Of a DNA stretch of 64,000 bases, positions 26,307 to 35,204 are shown in pieces (position 1 is the first letter of the stretch; each line of letters opens with the position of its first letter). The translations under genes and the position numbers were made by a program. This stretch comes from Geminicoccaceae bacterium (GTDB lineage: Bacteria > Pseudomonadota > Alphaproteobacteria > Geminicoccales > Geminicoccaceae). The stretch covers positions 124,001 to 188,000 of the forward strand of contig JANQPX010000033.1 in NCBI GenBank assembly GCA_028285265.1. The letters are read 5' to 3'. The notes beneath the pieces were generated by a model that worked only from the letters and a program-made list of their open reading frames with translations, ran no database searches and was not told where the DNA came from.

Positions 26307-26519
26307 ATGAAACATCATTTCAGGATCTTCGATCACAACTACACCTATCTATCGGCGACGATCACGGAAGGTCGCTGGTCAAAGAAAAGTGAGGCTGTCG
26401 CCACAATCGACGTCTCCATGAGAGTTCCGAACGCTCGCGCTATCCTCGAAGCAGCAGCGCGAGGTGCCTGCGAAGCCCTTGATCAGGGCATCGATCCTTG
26501 GTCTGCGCACTCAACGTAA
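26307..26519 (+). CDS. Small hypothetical protein
   Basis: The 70-residue frame (MKHHFRIFDHNYTYLSATIT start) is preceded by GGGGGTAG about eight bases before the ATG. The sequence looks like a small two-strand-plus-helix domain, with a helix around ARAILEAAARGACEALDQGI, and no recognised family. It follows the XRE gene and palindrome and may be under their control. Confidence 0.45.
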   Translation: MKHHFRIFDHNYTYLSATITEGRWSKKSEAVATIDVSMRVPNARAILEAAARGACEALDQGIDPWSAHST

Positions 26520-27039
26520 CAGCCGCGAGGGCCACGACGACTTTGGGCCGAAGGCCGTTGCTGTTAATGCAGCCTCAGCGACGTTACTCTGGGTCTGCGA
26601 TGGCTCGGCTTCGGCGGCAGTTTTCGACAAGAAGATAACGAATTCAGTAAGTTTTGCAGGAGCCGCTCCAGCCGACCCACTTGCCTACCTTGGCCCGACA
26701 TCGTGGGAGCGCCGAAGTGATTGGCACAACTTATCGGAACTTAATGATCCATACGAATCAACTATTCGTAGACATGTCACTGAGGACAAAAATTACCCAA
26801 GCGTTGGCATCTCTTGGTGCAACGCTTGGGCTCTTTTTTGGCAAATTAGCCTCGGCCTAAGGAAAAGGACACGTTCACCCAACGAGCAAGAACCCCATTG
26901 CTTCTCTACGGAAGTGCACTGAGACCGATGGACCTTGCGCAGCGCGTCGCTCTGCATGAAGTTCTCTCAGTGCTGCCCACGACTTGTGTCAGGATCAATC
27001 AAGCGCAGCGAAAGATGACTCCAACGCCGGGAGATCGAT
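26520..27039. other. Stretch without a recognisable gene, containing a terminator
   Basis: The 520 bases hold no frame with a family pattern and ribosome-binding site. One open frame of about 150 codons crosses it but reads as low-complexity overlap. The only clear element is the hairpin terminator at 26796-26839, which implies a transcript reading rightwards through this stretch. Confidence 0.5.
26796..26839 (+). terminator. Rho-independent terminator
   Basis: CCCAAGCGTTG (26796-26806) and CAACGCTTGGG (26820-26830) form a perfect 11-base-pair stem with a 13-base loop, followed by CTCTTTTTT. This is a textbook intrinsic terminator on the plus strand. The nearest plus-strand gene ends 276 bases upstream, so it ends either a long 3' untranslated region or an unrecognised RNA. 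Confidence 0.8.
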
Positions 27040-28041
27040 GTGCGCGTTCTCGTGTTGGCCAAGATCTTGATGCTGATGACGATGAGTATGGCCGCATGCA
27101 ATAAATTCGAAGTGGCTGGCAAAACAGCTGCTGACGTTTTTCCTGATCCTAACGTCGTCGACTTAGCCAGAGCGGCGGCCGTCGGCGACGCCGATGGTAT
27201 CGATCAAGCCCTAGCAGCTGGCGCTGATATTCACAGTGCCGGTGTTGACGACATCTACCCGCTGATGTGGGCGATGTTTGCGCAGAACAAGGGCGGATTT
27301 ACACGCCTCCTCGAGCGTGGCGCTAATCCCTATCGAGCACCGAAGGGAACCTATACTGCCCTGGAAATAGCGGCAGGTGCAGAAGATTCAGAGTTTCTAG
27401 AGATCCTACTCGATCGCGGGATCGATCCGAACAAACCTGTGGGTGATGATCAAAAGCCACCAATTTTCACAGCGATCACTCAGCACCGATGGCCCCAAGT
27501 CGAAACGCTCCTCGCCGCTTGCTACGACATCAACTGGACGAATGAGTTCGGCATAACCGCAGTAACTTATGCTGCGGGCATAGGCGACATGAAAATGGCA
27601 GTCTACCTTCTTGAGCAAGGAGCATCCCACAATTTAGTCGATCTTGCATGGGCCGTTGAGACGCGTATCGGAGAGGCGTCCGAGCAATTTGAATGGCAGC
27701 AAAGGGCCATCGCGATGCTTAAGGAACGCGGCATCGCCTTTCCACCTGACCGCAGTCGAAGTGAAGAAACCGTCACACCACCACCGCCAAGCCCTCCGGC
27801 CTGCGCTGAAAGCTGTGAACAACGCCCGTCCGACTCTAGATTTCCAAGCCTAGGCTATGGTCCAAACAATCGCTGCCCGTCTCTTGGCATAACGCTAGAT
27901 AGGCAGCGCAGATCTCTGATATCCCAGCGCGGGATCCGTGAGCAAAATCTGGCTGCCGGGTCTGTGCAGAACACTACTAATGCATTCGTCGAGCAGATCC
28001 ACTGCCCCATCGTTTGCTTTTGTCGACATGACCAGCGATGA
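27040..28041 (+). CDS. Ankyrin-repeat lipoprotein
   Basis: Translation is taken from a GTG with GGGAG six bases before it. The 333-residue product has a lipoprotein signal (LMLMTMSMAAC, lipobox MAAC) and then ankyrin-type repeats over about residues 40-230, seen in LARAAAVGDADGIDQALAAG, YPLMWAMFAQNKGGFTRLLE, YTALEIAAGAEDSEFLEILL and ITAVTYAAGIGDMKMAVYLL. It would be anchored in a membrane and face the periplasm or cell surface to bind a protein partner. After a Pro-rich stretch (TPPPPSPP) the last 80 or so residues look unlike a folded domain and may reflect an old frameshift or readthrough. No operon partner is evident. Confidence 0.75.
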   Translation: MRVLVLAKILMLMTMSMAACNKFEVAGKTAADVFPDPNVVDLARAAAVGDADGIDQALAAGADIHSAGVDDIYPLMWAMFAQNKGGFTRLLERGANPYRAPKGTYTALEIAAGAEDSEFLEILLDRGIDPNKPVGDDQKPPIFTAITQHRWPQVETLLAACYDINWTNEFGITAVTYAAGIGDMKMAVYLLEQGASHNLVDLAWAVETRIGEASEQFEWQQRAIAMLKERGIAFPPDRSRSEETVTPPPPSPPACAESCEQRPSDSRFPSLGYGPNNRCPSLGITLDRQRRSLISQRGIREQNLAAGSVQNTTNAFVEQIHCPIVCFCRHDQR

Positions 28042-28163
28042 ACCAAGCCGATGCCTGGCAGCGACACCTGGGACTGAGCCCATCAGTGTCCGCATAACCA
28101 TGTTTAACGACAACAATTCTCGCCCAATTAGCTGTCAATGACAGCATCCACAGAAATCTCAGA

Positions 28164-30398
28164 TCATGGACGTCTTGGTATGACATAGATCGGGCTCGTC
28201 CAAGCCTGATGACCATCTTCGAAGACGACAGCAAGATACAATCTGTGCTCTTTTTCCAAGTCTCGCGTGAGAGAAAAGGACGTGGAGAACATCGGATCGA
28301 GTTCGGCATTCGGAAGACGATGAATGCGCACGGCCTTCTTCAAGCCTCCGCATGGAAAGAAAAGATCCCCGTCCTCGATCTCCTTAATCTCAACCTCAAG
28401 ATCGATTTGGTTACTCTTGAAGCTCACCTTACCGGCATGCGCATCGGCAAGGATCAGATCGACGGCATGGCAGCCGCCAGTCGTCACATGACTCCAGCGA
28501 ACGCTGTTGCCGTTGACAGAAGGCTGACGTTCCGGGTTCCAAAAATTGATGGGCCGGACATCAAGAAGGTCATTATCGCTTACGAGGAGCTCAACCTCCC
28601 AATCTACAAGCCGTCCCCGCCCCCGGGTTTCAGCGCCTTCGCACCAAACGCGGACACGCCTCTCCATCGCTCGGGAGCCGGGCCGCCAATTATGACGTGT
28701 CTCAAGACCATCGCGTAGCTCGACCCGCTCGACGCCAGCATCACCGACAACATCGATCTCAATGCTCAAGACATCATTGGCACAGGTGATGATATCGCCC
28801 ATTCTCGCTTCGGTGATCGAGGTCTCTGAGCCGTCGGGCAGCTCGACCGCACCGTCGAGGAGATCGGGAATCTTGATGTCGACTAAGGCGCGGCAACCAC
28901 TTGTGGCGAAGTGCCGACGGCGGCGAAACGCGCTGAACAGCTCATCCCGATTGAGCGCCGTCATGAGGTGGCAGGTAAGCCCACCCGTTGCGCCGAACTT
29001 GGCAGCACCAGGATAGCTCGCACCGGGCCGTCCTTTGTGCTCGTCCGAGCCGCCGACGATGCCGATACGGTAGCCCTGGTGGAACGCATCATCGACAATC
29101 CACTCAAAAGTTCCCCAGGCAGAGTGAATCTCGACCGATGGCTCAAGTCGACCATCGTGGGCATAGGTGATGTCGGCAAAACGACCACCAACATGGGCAA
29201 CGACAAGGGCATCTTCGTCTTGCAGGCGTGCAAAGAGATCGACCGCTGTCGAGCACTCGTGGCTGGGATGATCCGTCGCCCCGACGAGATAGCCATGGGC
29301 ACGGTAAATCGGCCGCCCTTCCTCGCGATACCAGACATTGCGGTCGCCGCCGACCGACGTGTTACCTGACCATTCATATCCTGGCACGGTCAAAAAGCGG
29401 TCCTCTTCGTTGAACGCGGTGGTGAGTGCGTTTAACTCCCGCCAAAATCTGTCAGTGATCTGAAAGTCGTTGGCCTGATGCGCAGCGATATCTAGGAAGG
29501 CAAAGTCACGAGCGAAGGTAAAGTAGTCTTCCGCCGTGTTCGTGCCGATCGTCTCACCGCTTTGACCATGCATATCCGACCAGTAGTGACAAAAGTCCGA
29601 ATGCTCGACGATACGCAAAGGGTTCGATCTTGCAAGGACACGATCCTCTACGTCGTGCAGCTCAATCCGAAAGTCTCCGGCTTGTGCTGAACTGAGCCCC
29701 TCGATCCGATGGCAACACTGGCCCGGCGTGACATCGATCGTTGCCGGCAAACCTGTGATGGGTCCGCTGGCACGGAGCCGAATGCTGGCTTCAATGTGGT
29801 CGCTAGGATTGCCCCATCGGTCCTCCACCTTGATACCAAGTGCAAACGGCTGGCCCGTCTTACAAAGCGTCGGAACGACGGCCCGCCAGGTAACGCCTGG
29901 CCCTGAAACAAGCTGCACTGAGGGCTGCTGACCTTCGGGCAAGACGACATAATCATAGGTCGCGAACGGGTCTACGTGGACCCGAAACTGGAAGGCCTTC
30001 TCGCAAAATGTCTGCAGCCGGAAGCCCCTTGCCCCATCACGTCGGTCACCAAAGCAAACAGTGATCTGATCCCCAGCTGCAAGATACCGGAGACACTGTA
30101 CATAGAGCGTATGATGCCAGGGACGGAGATTGCGATGACTTTCGTACCAGACCTTTGTGGGACTACCATTGCTACAGACAGCCGTCACGTAACCCGGCGC
30201 CTCGGGGTTCTCACATTGAAAGCGCGTCTGGTCCGTCGCCGAGCGAAAGCTGATCTTGATGCTGCCACGATCATCAATGCCGTAAAAACCGGCCGTGTAG
30301 GTGAGTGTGATCGAGGTCCAGTCGCCTGCGACTAAGACTGCGCCAGCATCAATCGTCGCATGTCCCATAAGATCGGGGCGAAAGGTGTTATGGGGCAT
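28164..30398 (-). CDS. DUF3604 family protein, PHP-like metal-dependent hydrolase
   Basis: The 744-residue protein has an N-terminal beta-rich region (about 1-265) and a DUF3604 core with the metal-site patterns YWSDMHGQSGETIG (about 285), FLDIAAHQANDFQITD, VPGYEWSGNT, VVAHVGG and GIVGGSDEHKGRPG. DUF3604 proteins resemble PHP-fold phosphoesterases and are predicted metal-dependent hydrolases; their substrates are largely unknown. No signal peptide is seen, so it acts in the cytoplasm. It begins 15 bases after tctA, making it the last gene of a tctCBA operon. Hydrolysis of the imported solute is the natural hypothesis. Confidence 0.8.
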   Translation of the reverse strand: MPHNTFRPDLMGHATIDAGAVLVAGDWTSITLTYTAGFYGIDDRGSIKISFRSATDQTRFQCENPEAPGYVTAVCSNGSPTKVWYESHRNLRPWHHTLYVQCLRYLAAGDQITVCFGDRRDGARGFRLQTFCEKAFQFRVHVDPFATYDYVVLPEGQQPSVQLVSGPGVTWRAVVPTLCKTGQPFALGIKVEDRWGNPSDHIEASIRLRASGPITGLPATIDVTPGQCCHRIEGLSSAQAGDFRIELHDVEDRVLARSNPLRIVEHSDFCHYWSDMHGQSGETIGTNTAEDYFTFARDFAFLDIAAHQANDFQITDRFWRELNALTTAFNEEDRFLTVPGYEWSGNTSVGGDRNVWYREEGRPIYRAHGYLVGATDHPSHECSTAVDLFARLQDEDALVVAHVGGRFADITYAHDGRLEPSVEIHSAWGTFEWIVDDAFHQGYRIGIVGGSDEHKGRPGASYPGAAKFGATGGLTCHLMTALNRDELFSAFRRRRHFATSGCRALVDIKIPDLLDGAVELPDGSETSITEARMGDIITCANDVLSIEIDVVGDAGVERVELRDGLETRHNWRPGSRAMERRVRVWCEGAETRGRGRLVDWEVELLVSDNDLLDVRPINFWNPERQPSVNGNSVRWSHVTTGGCHAVDLILADAHAGKVSFKSNQIDLEVEIKEIEDGDLFFPCGGLKKAVRIHRLPNAELDPMFSTSFSLTRDLEKEHRLYLAVVFEDGHQAWTSPIYVIPRRP

Positions 30399-30413
30399 AT
30401 CGATCTCCTCAAA

Positions 30414-31931
30414 TCACTTGTCCATCAGCGCACCTGAATGGGAACGATGGCCCCTACGCTCTTTTTGAATCGAAAGGCAGCGCAAAACCAACGCGACGGA
30501 GCCAAGCAACAAAACGGTAAGCGCAATCGGACGTTCAACAAAAATCATGAGCCCGCGGTCCGACAGGAGTAGAGACTGTCGAAAGGCTTCTTCAGCGCCA
30601 CCGGCTAGGACGAACGCGATCACAAAAGCTGCTGTGTTGAGCCCCACCCGTTGCATGAGCCAGCCAGCGAAACCCGCCAATACCATGATCAGCACATCAA
30701 ATAGGCTGCCGCGCGTCGCATAGGCAGCGACAAATGCCGTCAAAAAGATCACGGGATAGAGCAAGTCTGCGGGCAGGTTGCGGATGAGCCGGCCGATCCA
30801 CCCAGCCGCAAAATAACCGATGAGACCATAAGCGGCGATGCCGAGAAGACCGGCAGCGAACAGACTGTAGATAAGATCACGCGACGTGAGGAATAACGTC
30901 GGCCCGATCTGGATCCCGTGAATTAGAAACACCCCGATCAAGATCGCTCCGATCGTCGATCCCGGAATGCCAAGTGTCAGCAAGGGCGCCATCGAGGGGC
31001 CGGAAACTGCATTGTTGGCGGCTTCCGGAGCAGCCACTCCCTCGATCGCGCCCTTGCCCCAGCGCCCCGGGTCTTCGGCACGGCGCTTGCCTTCACCGTA
31101 AGCGACAAAAGCGGCAACCGTCGAGCCGAGGCCCGGCAGGATGCCAATAGCAGAGCCGATCACCGACGAGCGCAAGACATGCGGTAGACAGCGCCTGCAC
31201 TCCGCCAATGTAAGCCGATCATCGCCTAAGCGATGCGTGGAGGTGTGGCTTGTCTTCTTGATCTTCGTCTCGAGCTGCGTAAAAACCTCACCGAGCACAA
31301 AGATGCCAATCATTAACGGGACCAGACCAATACCGTCGGCAAGCTCAATGATACCGAAAGTAAATCGTTCTTCCGCCGAAATCGGATCGAGACCGACCAT
31401 GCGTATGAGAACGCCGAGGGCAGCGCTCGCCAGTCCTTTGATGACCGACTGACCGATCACCGATCCAATCACGACAAAGGCGGCGACATAGATCGCAAAG
31501 AGCTCCGGTGGGCCGAGCATCAAGGCAACAGCAGCGATCATGCCAACACCAAAAATGAGCAGCAGTTCGCCGAAGGTATCGCCAACGACGGATGAAAGTG
31601 TTGCTACCTTGAGGGCTTTGCCGGCCTTGCCCTGGCGCGCAAGAGGATAGCCGTCAATCCGGGTAGCAGCCGAGGCGGCCGTGCCTGGCGTATTGAAGAG
31701 AATTGCGGCAATGGAGCCCCCATAGCGCGCCGATTTGCCGATTACATAGAGAAAGGCAAGGGCGAAAAGCGGGTCCATAAAAAAGGTGAGAGGCACCAGC
31801 ATGGCGATTGCCGCTGATGCCGTTAGCCCTGGGATCGCCCCAACCAACATGCCGATCACAGCCCCTGCCAACACGGCCAGAATCAGACTGGGTTCGGAAA
31901 GCACGTTGGCTAGGCCGGCTAGGATCTCCAT
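30414..31931 (-). CDS. tctA: Tripartite tricarboxylate transporter permease TctA
   Basis: The 505-residue membrane protein has about 12 hydrophobic segments and the TctA signatures MLVGAIPGLTASAAIAMLVP and ILFNTPGTAASAATRIDGYP, plus LTLGIPGSTIGAILIGVFLI in the second half. It is the large membrane subunit that carries out gradient-driven uptake of carboxylates or related acids. The tctB stop lies 11 bases upstream of its start. Confidence 0.95.
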   Translation of the reverse strand: MEILAGLANVLSEPSLILAVLAGAVIGMLVGAIPGLTASAAIAMLVPLTFFMDPLFALAFLYVIGKSARYGGSIAAILFNTPGTAASAATRIDGYPLARQGKAGKALKVATLSSVVGDTFGELLLIFGVGMIAAVALMLGPPELFAIYVAAFVVIGSVIGQSVIKGLASAALGVLIRMVGLDPISAEERFTFGIIELADGIGLVPLMIGIFVLGEVFTQLETKIKKTSHTSTHRLGDDRLTLAECRRCLPHVLRSSVIGSAIGILPGLGSTVAAFVAYGEGKRRAEDPGRWGKGAIEGVAAPEAANNAVSGPSMAPLLTLGIPGSTIGAILIGVFLIHGIQIGPTLFLTSRDLIYSLFAAGLLGIAAYGLIGYFAAGWIGRLIRNLPADLLYPVIFLTAFVAAYATRGSLFDVLIMVLAGFAGWLMQRVGLNTAAFVIAFVLAGGAEEAFRQSLLLSDRGLMIFVERPIALTVLLLGSVALVLRCLSIQKERRGHRSHSGALMDK

Positions 31932-31942
31932 CCCGCCGCCGA

Positions 31943-32404
31943 TTACCGCCAGAGGTCCTGTAGATCAAACCAGATGCCGTACGGTGGGAAGACACCAAGG
32001 CCTACGAAGAAAACAAGATGATAAACGATCGGGCAGAAAAGAGCGGCCGCGAAAAGCTCTAGAGGATGATCGCGACCGAAGAGAAGAAAGATAAGAGGTG
32101 CTGCAATGGCTGTCGCCGCCAGGTAACCGATCAATCCGATACTGACGACATAAGAGAGCGCAAGCAGAAACAGGAGCAACACCCGAACCCAGCCGCTAGG
32201 AGCAGTGGTGGCTGGCCGGTATGTCGTTAGTGTTTCGAGCGTGCCCAGCAACACCAGGACAGCAGCGCTAATCAACGGGAAGATTCGAGCCCCCTGCCCT
32301 CCGTCAGGATCTGGGTCAATAGACAAACTGCCCAACAGTGCCAAGGCACCGATGAGGACTAGACACGGTCCTATGAGACCATATCGCCGTGCAATTGAGG
32401 TCAC
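31943..32404 (-). CDS. tctB: Tripartite tricarboxylate transporter small permease TctB
   Basis: The 153-residue protein begins at a GTG and has four hydrophobic segments (about residues 11-30, 41-58, 75-105 and 115-140), with IFPLISAAVLVLLGTLETL and RDHPLELFAAALF typical of the small TctB subunit. It lies between tctC and tctA with gaps of only about 12 bases on both sides. The ribosome-binding site is weak, suggesting coupling to tctC translation. Confidence 0.9.
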   Translation of the reverse strand: MTSIARRYGLIGPCLVLIGALALLGSLSIDPDPDGGQGARIFPLISAAVLVLLGTLETLTTYRPATTAPSGWVRVLLLFLLALSYVVSIGLIGYLAATAIAAPLIFLLFGRDHPLELFAAALFCPIVYHLVFFVGLGVFPPYGIWFDLQDLWR

Positions 32405-32416
32405 GCGACGTGCTAC

Positions 32417-33376
32417 TTAGTCCTGGAGCCCGTCCACAATGGGAACCACACTGTCTCTCATCGTGCGAAGCTTGGTCTCGGTCGCCGCCTTGTCGAGGAA
32501 TGCTGGTGCTGCGCCACGCGCTTCGAGAAGCTCAGCAAATGTCGGGCTCGCGGTGATCTCACTGAGCGCAGCCTCCATGCCATCGATGATGGTATCGTCA
32601 ACATCCTTGGGCGCGAAGACAACGATTGGCGAGCTGACCGCGACAAAGCTGTGGCCGAGCTCGGCTAGAGTAGGCACGTCGGTCATCACCCCGTCTCGCT
32701 CGTCAGCATTCAATCCAAGAACCCGGATTTCATTCTCGAAACCACGCGCCTGCTGCACGCCGATCAAACCGAAATCAACCTGGCCCCCGATCACGGCTGC
32801 CCTTGTCGCAGCGCCCCCTTTAAACGGGACATCCTGGGCCTCAAGACTATTGGCATTGAGGAATCCCTGGCCGGCGACATGATGGAAACTGCCGCGCCCC
32901 GTATGTGCCCAACGGAGCGCGCCAGGGTCGGCAGCAGCTGCATCAATGAGATCCTGCACCGTCTGGTAGGGACTATTCGCAGCCACCATGATCGATGTCG
33001 TCAACTCACCGATCTGTCCAATTATTCGAAAGCTCTCAAATGGGTCGAGATCAGTCTCGCGGATGAGCGTGTTCAGCAGAAAGGAACCTGCCGATGTCAT
33101 CATCATATTGCTGCCGTCGGCTCGAGCGATGGCCGCGGCTTGAGCGCCCACCATGCCTGAAGAGCCCGGTTTGTTTACAACGACAATCGGCGCATCGAAA
33201 ACATCCTCCGCCGCCGTGGCCATAGCGCGGGCAAACGCATCGGTGCCACCACCAGCACCGTAAGGCACGATCATATTGATCGGACGTTCCGGGGCCCAAT
33301 CGGCGATCGCCGTATCGGCAATCGGCACCATCACCATCAACCCCATCGCGAGTTGCAGAATATGTCTGCGATCCAT
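32417..33376 (-). CDS. tctC: Tripartite tricarboxylate transporter substrate-binding protein TctC
   Basis: The 319-residue product has a signal peptide (ending TAIADW) and the Bug/TctC pattern RPINMIVPYGAGGGTDAFAR, VVNKPGSSGMVGAQAAAIAR and LRWAHTGRGSFHHVAGQGFL. It binds the substrate in the periplasm; the ligand pocket does not reveal which acid. It is the first gene of the tctCBA-DUF3604 operon, with an AGGAG-type site upstream of the ATG. Confidence 0.95.
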   Translation of the reverse strand: MDRRHILQLAMGLMVMVPIADTAIADWAPERPINMIVPYGAGGGTDAFARAMATAAEDVFDAPIVVVNKPGSSGMVGAQAAAIARADGSNMMMTSAGSFLLNTLIRETDLDPFESFRIIGQIGELTTSIMVAANSPYQTVQDLIDAAAADPGALRWAHTGRGSFHHVAGQGFLNANSLEAQDVPFKGGAATRAAVIGGQVDFGLIGVQQARGFENEIRVLGLNADERDGVMTDVPTLAELGHSFVAVSSPIVVFAPKDVDDTIIDGMEAALSEITASPTFAELLEARGAAPAFLDKAATETKLRTMRDSVVPIVDGLQD

Positions 33377-33732
33377 CTCAATCTCCTCCGAATGTATGCA
33401 CTTTATGGGGCCCTACTTCTTGAACTAGCGTGCCTTGCCGCTGAGCCCAGTGACGAGCGTAAATCAAAATGTAATTCGCGCGAATTTGCGTCGGACTGGG
33501 TGCGCAGCTCTAGCAAGATGGGCCTGCGACAACAGCCAAAGCGAAGACCTCCGGTTGCTACTCCTTGTGAAGCGCAATCTCGAAACACGACTAGGATCAG
33601 CAGCACCGCCCCTGATGTTGCCCGATGATTTCAGTGTCGTCTCGAGGCAATCTCTTCGCCGTTATCGGTTTGGCGATACTATCAAACGGCTGAGCATCGT
33701 TTGCTGAATTCTGTCAGCTAGCCCCTCTGGAG
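33377..33732. other. Intergenic stretch upstream of the tct operon
   Basis: No gene is supported in these 356 bases. They must carry the promoter of the leftward tct operon. The right end holds an imperfect hairpin (TAGCTCC / GGGGCTA on the minus strand) just after the HxlR gene that may help end its transcript, though no T-run follows. Confidence 0.5.
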
Positions 33733-34134
33733 CTAACGGTTCCGTTTGACGCTGTGCTGTTGATCATAACGCTCTTTCGCCCGATCAAGAGCGGGAAAGT
33801 TCTGCTCGGCCCACGTGTCCAGAATTGTAAGCGTGCGGCTAAGCGATTGGCCGAGCTGGCTCAGCCGGTACTCGACATGAGGCGGCACAGTCTGTCGATC
33901 GTCTCGTATGACAAGACCATTTCGTTCGAGGTCCCGAAGCGTTTGGGTCAGCATCTTTTGAGAAATGCCATCGATCCGACGTAAAAGGGCGCCATTTCGC
34001 ATGGGTGCGCTGGCAAGAGCAGGCAGGATCAACATGGTCCACTTGCTTGCGATGAGCTCAAGGGCATCCCGCGCAGAACAATGCGAGTCGAAAACACTCG
34101 GAGCTTCATCGACAGGGGTATCCGGTGTCTGCAA
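33733..34134 (-). CDS. HxlR family transcriptional regulator
   Basis: The start is a TTG with GAGGT six bases before it. The 133-residue protein has the family winged helix (HCSARDALELIASKWTMLIL, LRRIDGISQKMLTQTLRDLE, VPPHVEYRLSQLGQSL). A Cys (C20) lies at the position that serves as a redox or electrophile sensor in several relatives. It diverges from a flavodoxin-like reductase gene with 97 bases between starts, the usual arrangement in which HxlR represses the neighbour. Confidence 0.92.
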   Translation of the reverse strand: MQTPDTPVDEAPSVFDSHCSARDALELIASKWTMLILPALASAPMRNGALLRRIDGISQKMLTQTLRDLERNGLVIRDDRQTVPPHVEYRLSQLGQSLSRTLTILDTWAEQNFPALDRAKERYDQQHSVKRNR

Positions 34135-34147
34135 AAGTCGACCTCAA

Positions 34148-34170
34148 TAGTTACCAAAAGGTGCGTACTT
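34148..34170. promoter_or_regulatory. HxlR operator candidate
   Basis: The imperfect inverted repeat TAGTTACC-AAAA-GGTGCGTACTT lies between the divergent HxlR and reductase genes, close to the HxlR ribosome-binding site. Its shape fits the short palindromes bound by HxlR-type regulators. The assignment is inferred from position and symmetry. Confidence 0.35.
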
Positions 34171-34231
34171 GCCGTCTGGGCCTCTCTCGGTATCGTCTCG
34201 ATCAGATCACCATGTCAAACGGAGGAGCCCA

Positions 34232-34876
34232 GTGAAAGCGCTGCTTCTTAGCTCGAGTCCGAGATATGATGGCAATTCGACCACATTGGCCAAACATGTT
34301 GCAATCGGTCTCGAAGAAGCCGGACATGTCACAGAGTTTCAGCACACGCACGACATCGTCTCGACGTTTCTTCGGGACTGTCGCACTTGCCGACATCCGA
34401 ATGGCGAGTGTGCCATCACCGACGATTTTCGAGACGTCTTCTTCAACCACTTTCTTCCCGCCGACGGATTGATCGTGGCAACGCCAATTTATTGGTACGG
34501 CATGTCGGCACAGCTCAAAGCATTCTTTGATCGTATGTTTTGCTATGTCGCCGCGTCTCATCCCTGGTCGTCGGAGACCATCGAAAGGATGCAGCGAAAG
34601 AGGATTGGTCTTGTCCTGAGTTCAGAAGAGACGTTTCCAACGGTTTCGACTGCCATCACGCATCAAATTCAAGAATATAGCCGCTATACGCAATCATGCT
34701 TCGTCGGCGTTGTTCACGGATATGGCAACGCTCGAGGTGAGGTCGCGAGAGATCCGAATGATCCCATGGCCGCCGCAAAGAAATTCGGCAGGACATTTTT
34801 CGACGCACACGCAACAGACTTCAGGATCGATACACCCAGACCAGCACGGGTCTGGAACCAAGAGCCGGGCGTTTAG
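34232..34876 (+). CDS. NAD(P)H-dependent flavodoxin-like oxidoreductase
   Basis: A GGAGGAG site precedes the GTG at 34232 by a few bases and decides the start over a TTG 21 codons upstream. The 214-residue protein has the FMN-binding pattern SSSPRYDGNSTTLAKHV near the N-terminus, the segment CRTCRHPNGECAITDDF typical of this reductase subgroup, and the loop ATPIYWYGMSAQLKAFFDRM. It would reduce quinones, azo or nitro compounds or another electrophile with NAD(P)H in the cytoplasm. Divergence from HxlR suggests induction by such compounds. Confidence 0.88.
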   Translation: MKALLLSSSPRYDGNSTTLAKHVAIGLEEAGHVTEFQHTHDIVSTFLRDCRTCRHPNGECAITDDFRDVFFNHFLPADGLIVATPIYWYGMSAQLKAFFDRMFCYVAASHPWSSETIERMQRKRIGLVLSSEETFPTVSTAITHQIQEYSRYTQSCFVGVVHGYGNARGEVARDPNDPMAAAKKFGRTFFDAHATDFRIDTPRPARVWNQEPGV

Positions 34877-35204
34877 ATCGAGACCCACAACATAGTGCCT
34901 CATCCCGTCACCAACGAACCTTGAACATGACGTCCCCAAACTCAGCTCCGTGTGCGATCAAGCTCGAGCGGTTCAACACAAACGCATTGATGGGGATGAC
35001 TACGCGTCAAGGATCGGACGACACGGCTCGGATAGAAGGAGGTCAGCAATCTCCAGATCCATATCGTTCCGACTTCAAACATCTCCTTTGCCATCACGTT
35101 CGACGGGTTTCCTGCTATCCAAAAAACGTCCATTGTCGCCACGTGCCCTCCAATCTATCGAGAACCTGACCACCAATGAGGTCTTCATTTGAAGGATGGC
35201 GACC
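34877..35204. other. Intergenic stretch upstream of the dehydratase gene
   Basis: Nothing recognisable is seen in these 328 bases apart from the presumed promoter region of the gene at 35205. Short frames on both strands lack support. Confidence 0.5.

Noticed and set aside
25980..26519. Calling the XRE gene and its neighbour a toxin-antitoxin pair
   Set aside because: The order, sizes and palindrome are suggestive, but the 70-residue neighbour matches no known toxin pattern, so the label would be unsupported.
26464..26922. Open frame of about 150 codons in the gap before the ankyrin gene
   Set aside because: It starts inside the preceding gene, runs across a clear terminator hairpin and has no family pattern or ribosome-binding site.
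28131..28145. Small hairpin GCTGTC-AAT-GACAGC after the DUF3604 gene
   Set aside because: Six pairs and no T-run in either direction; too weak to call a terminator.
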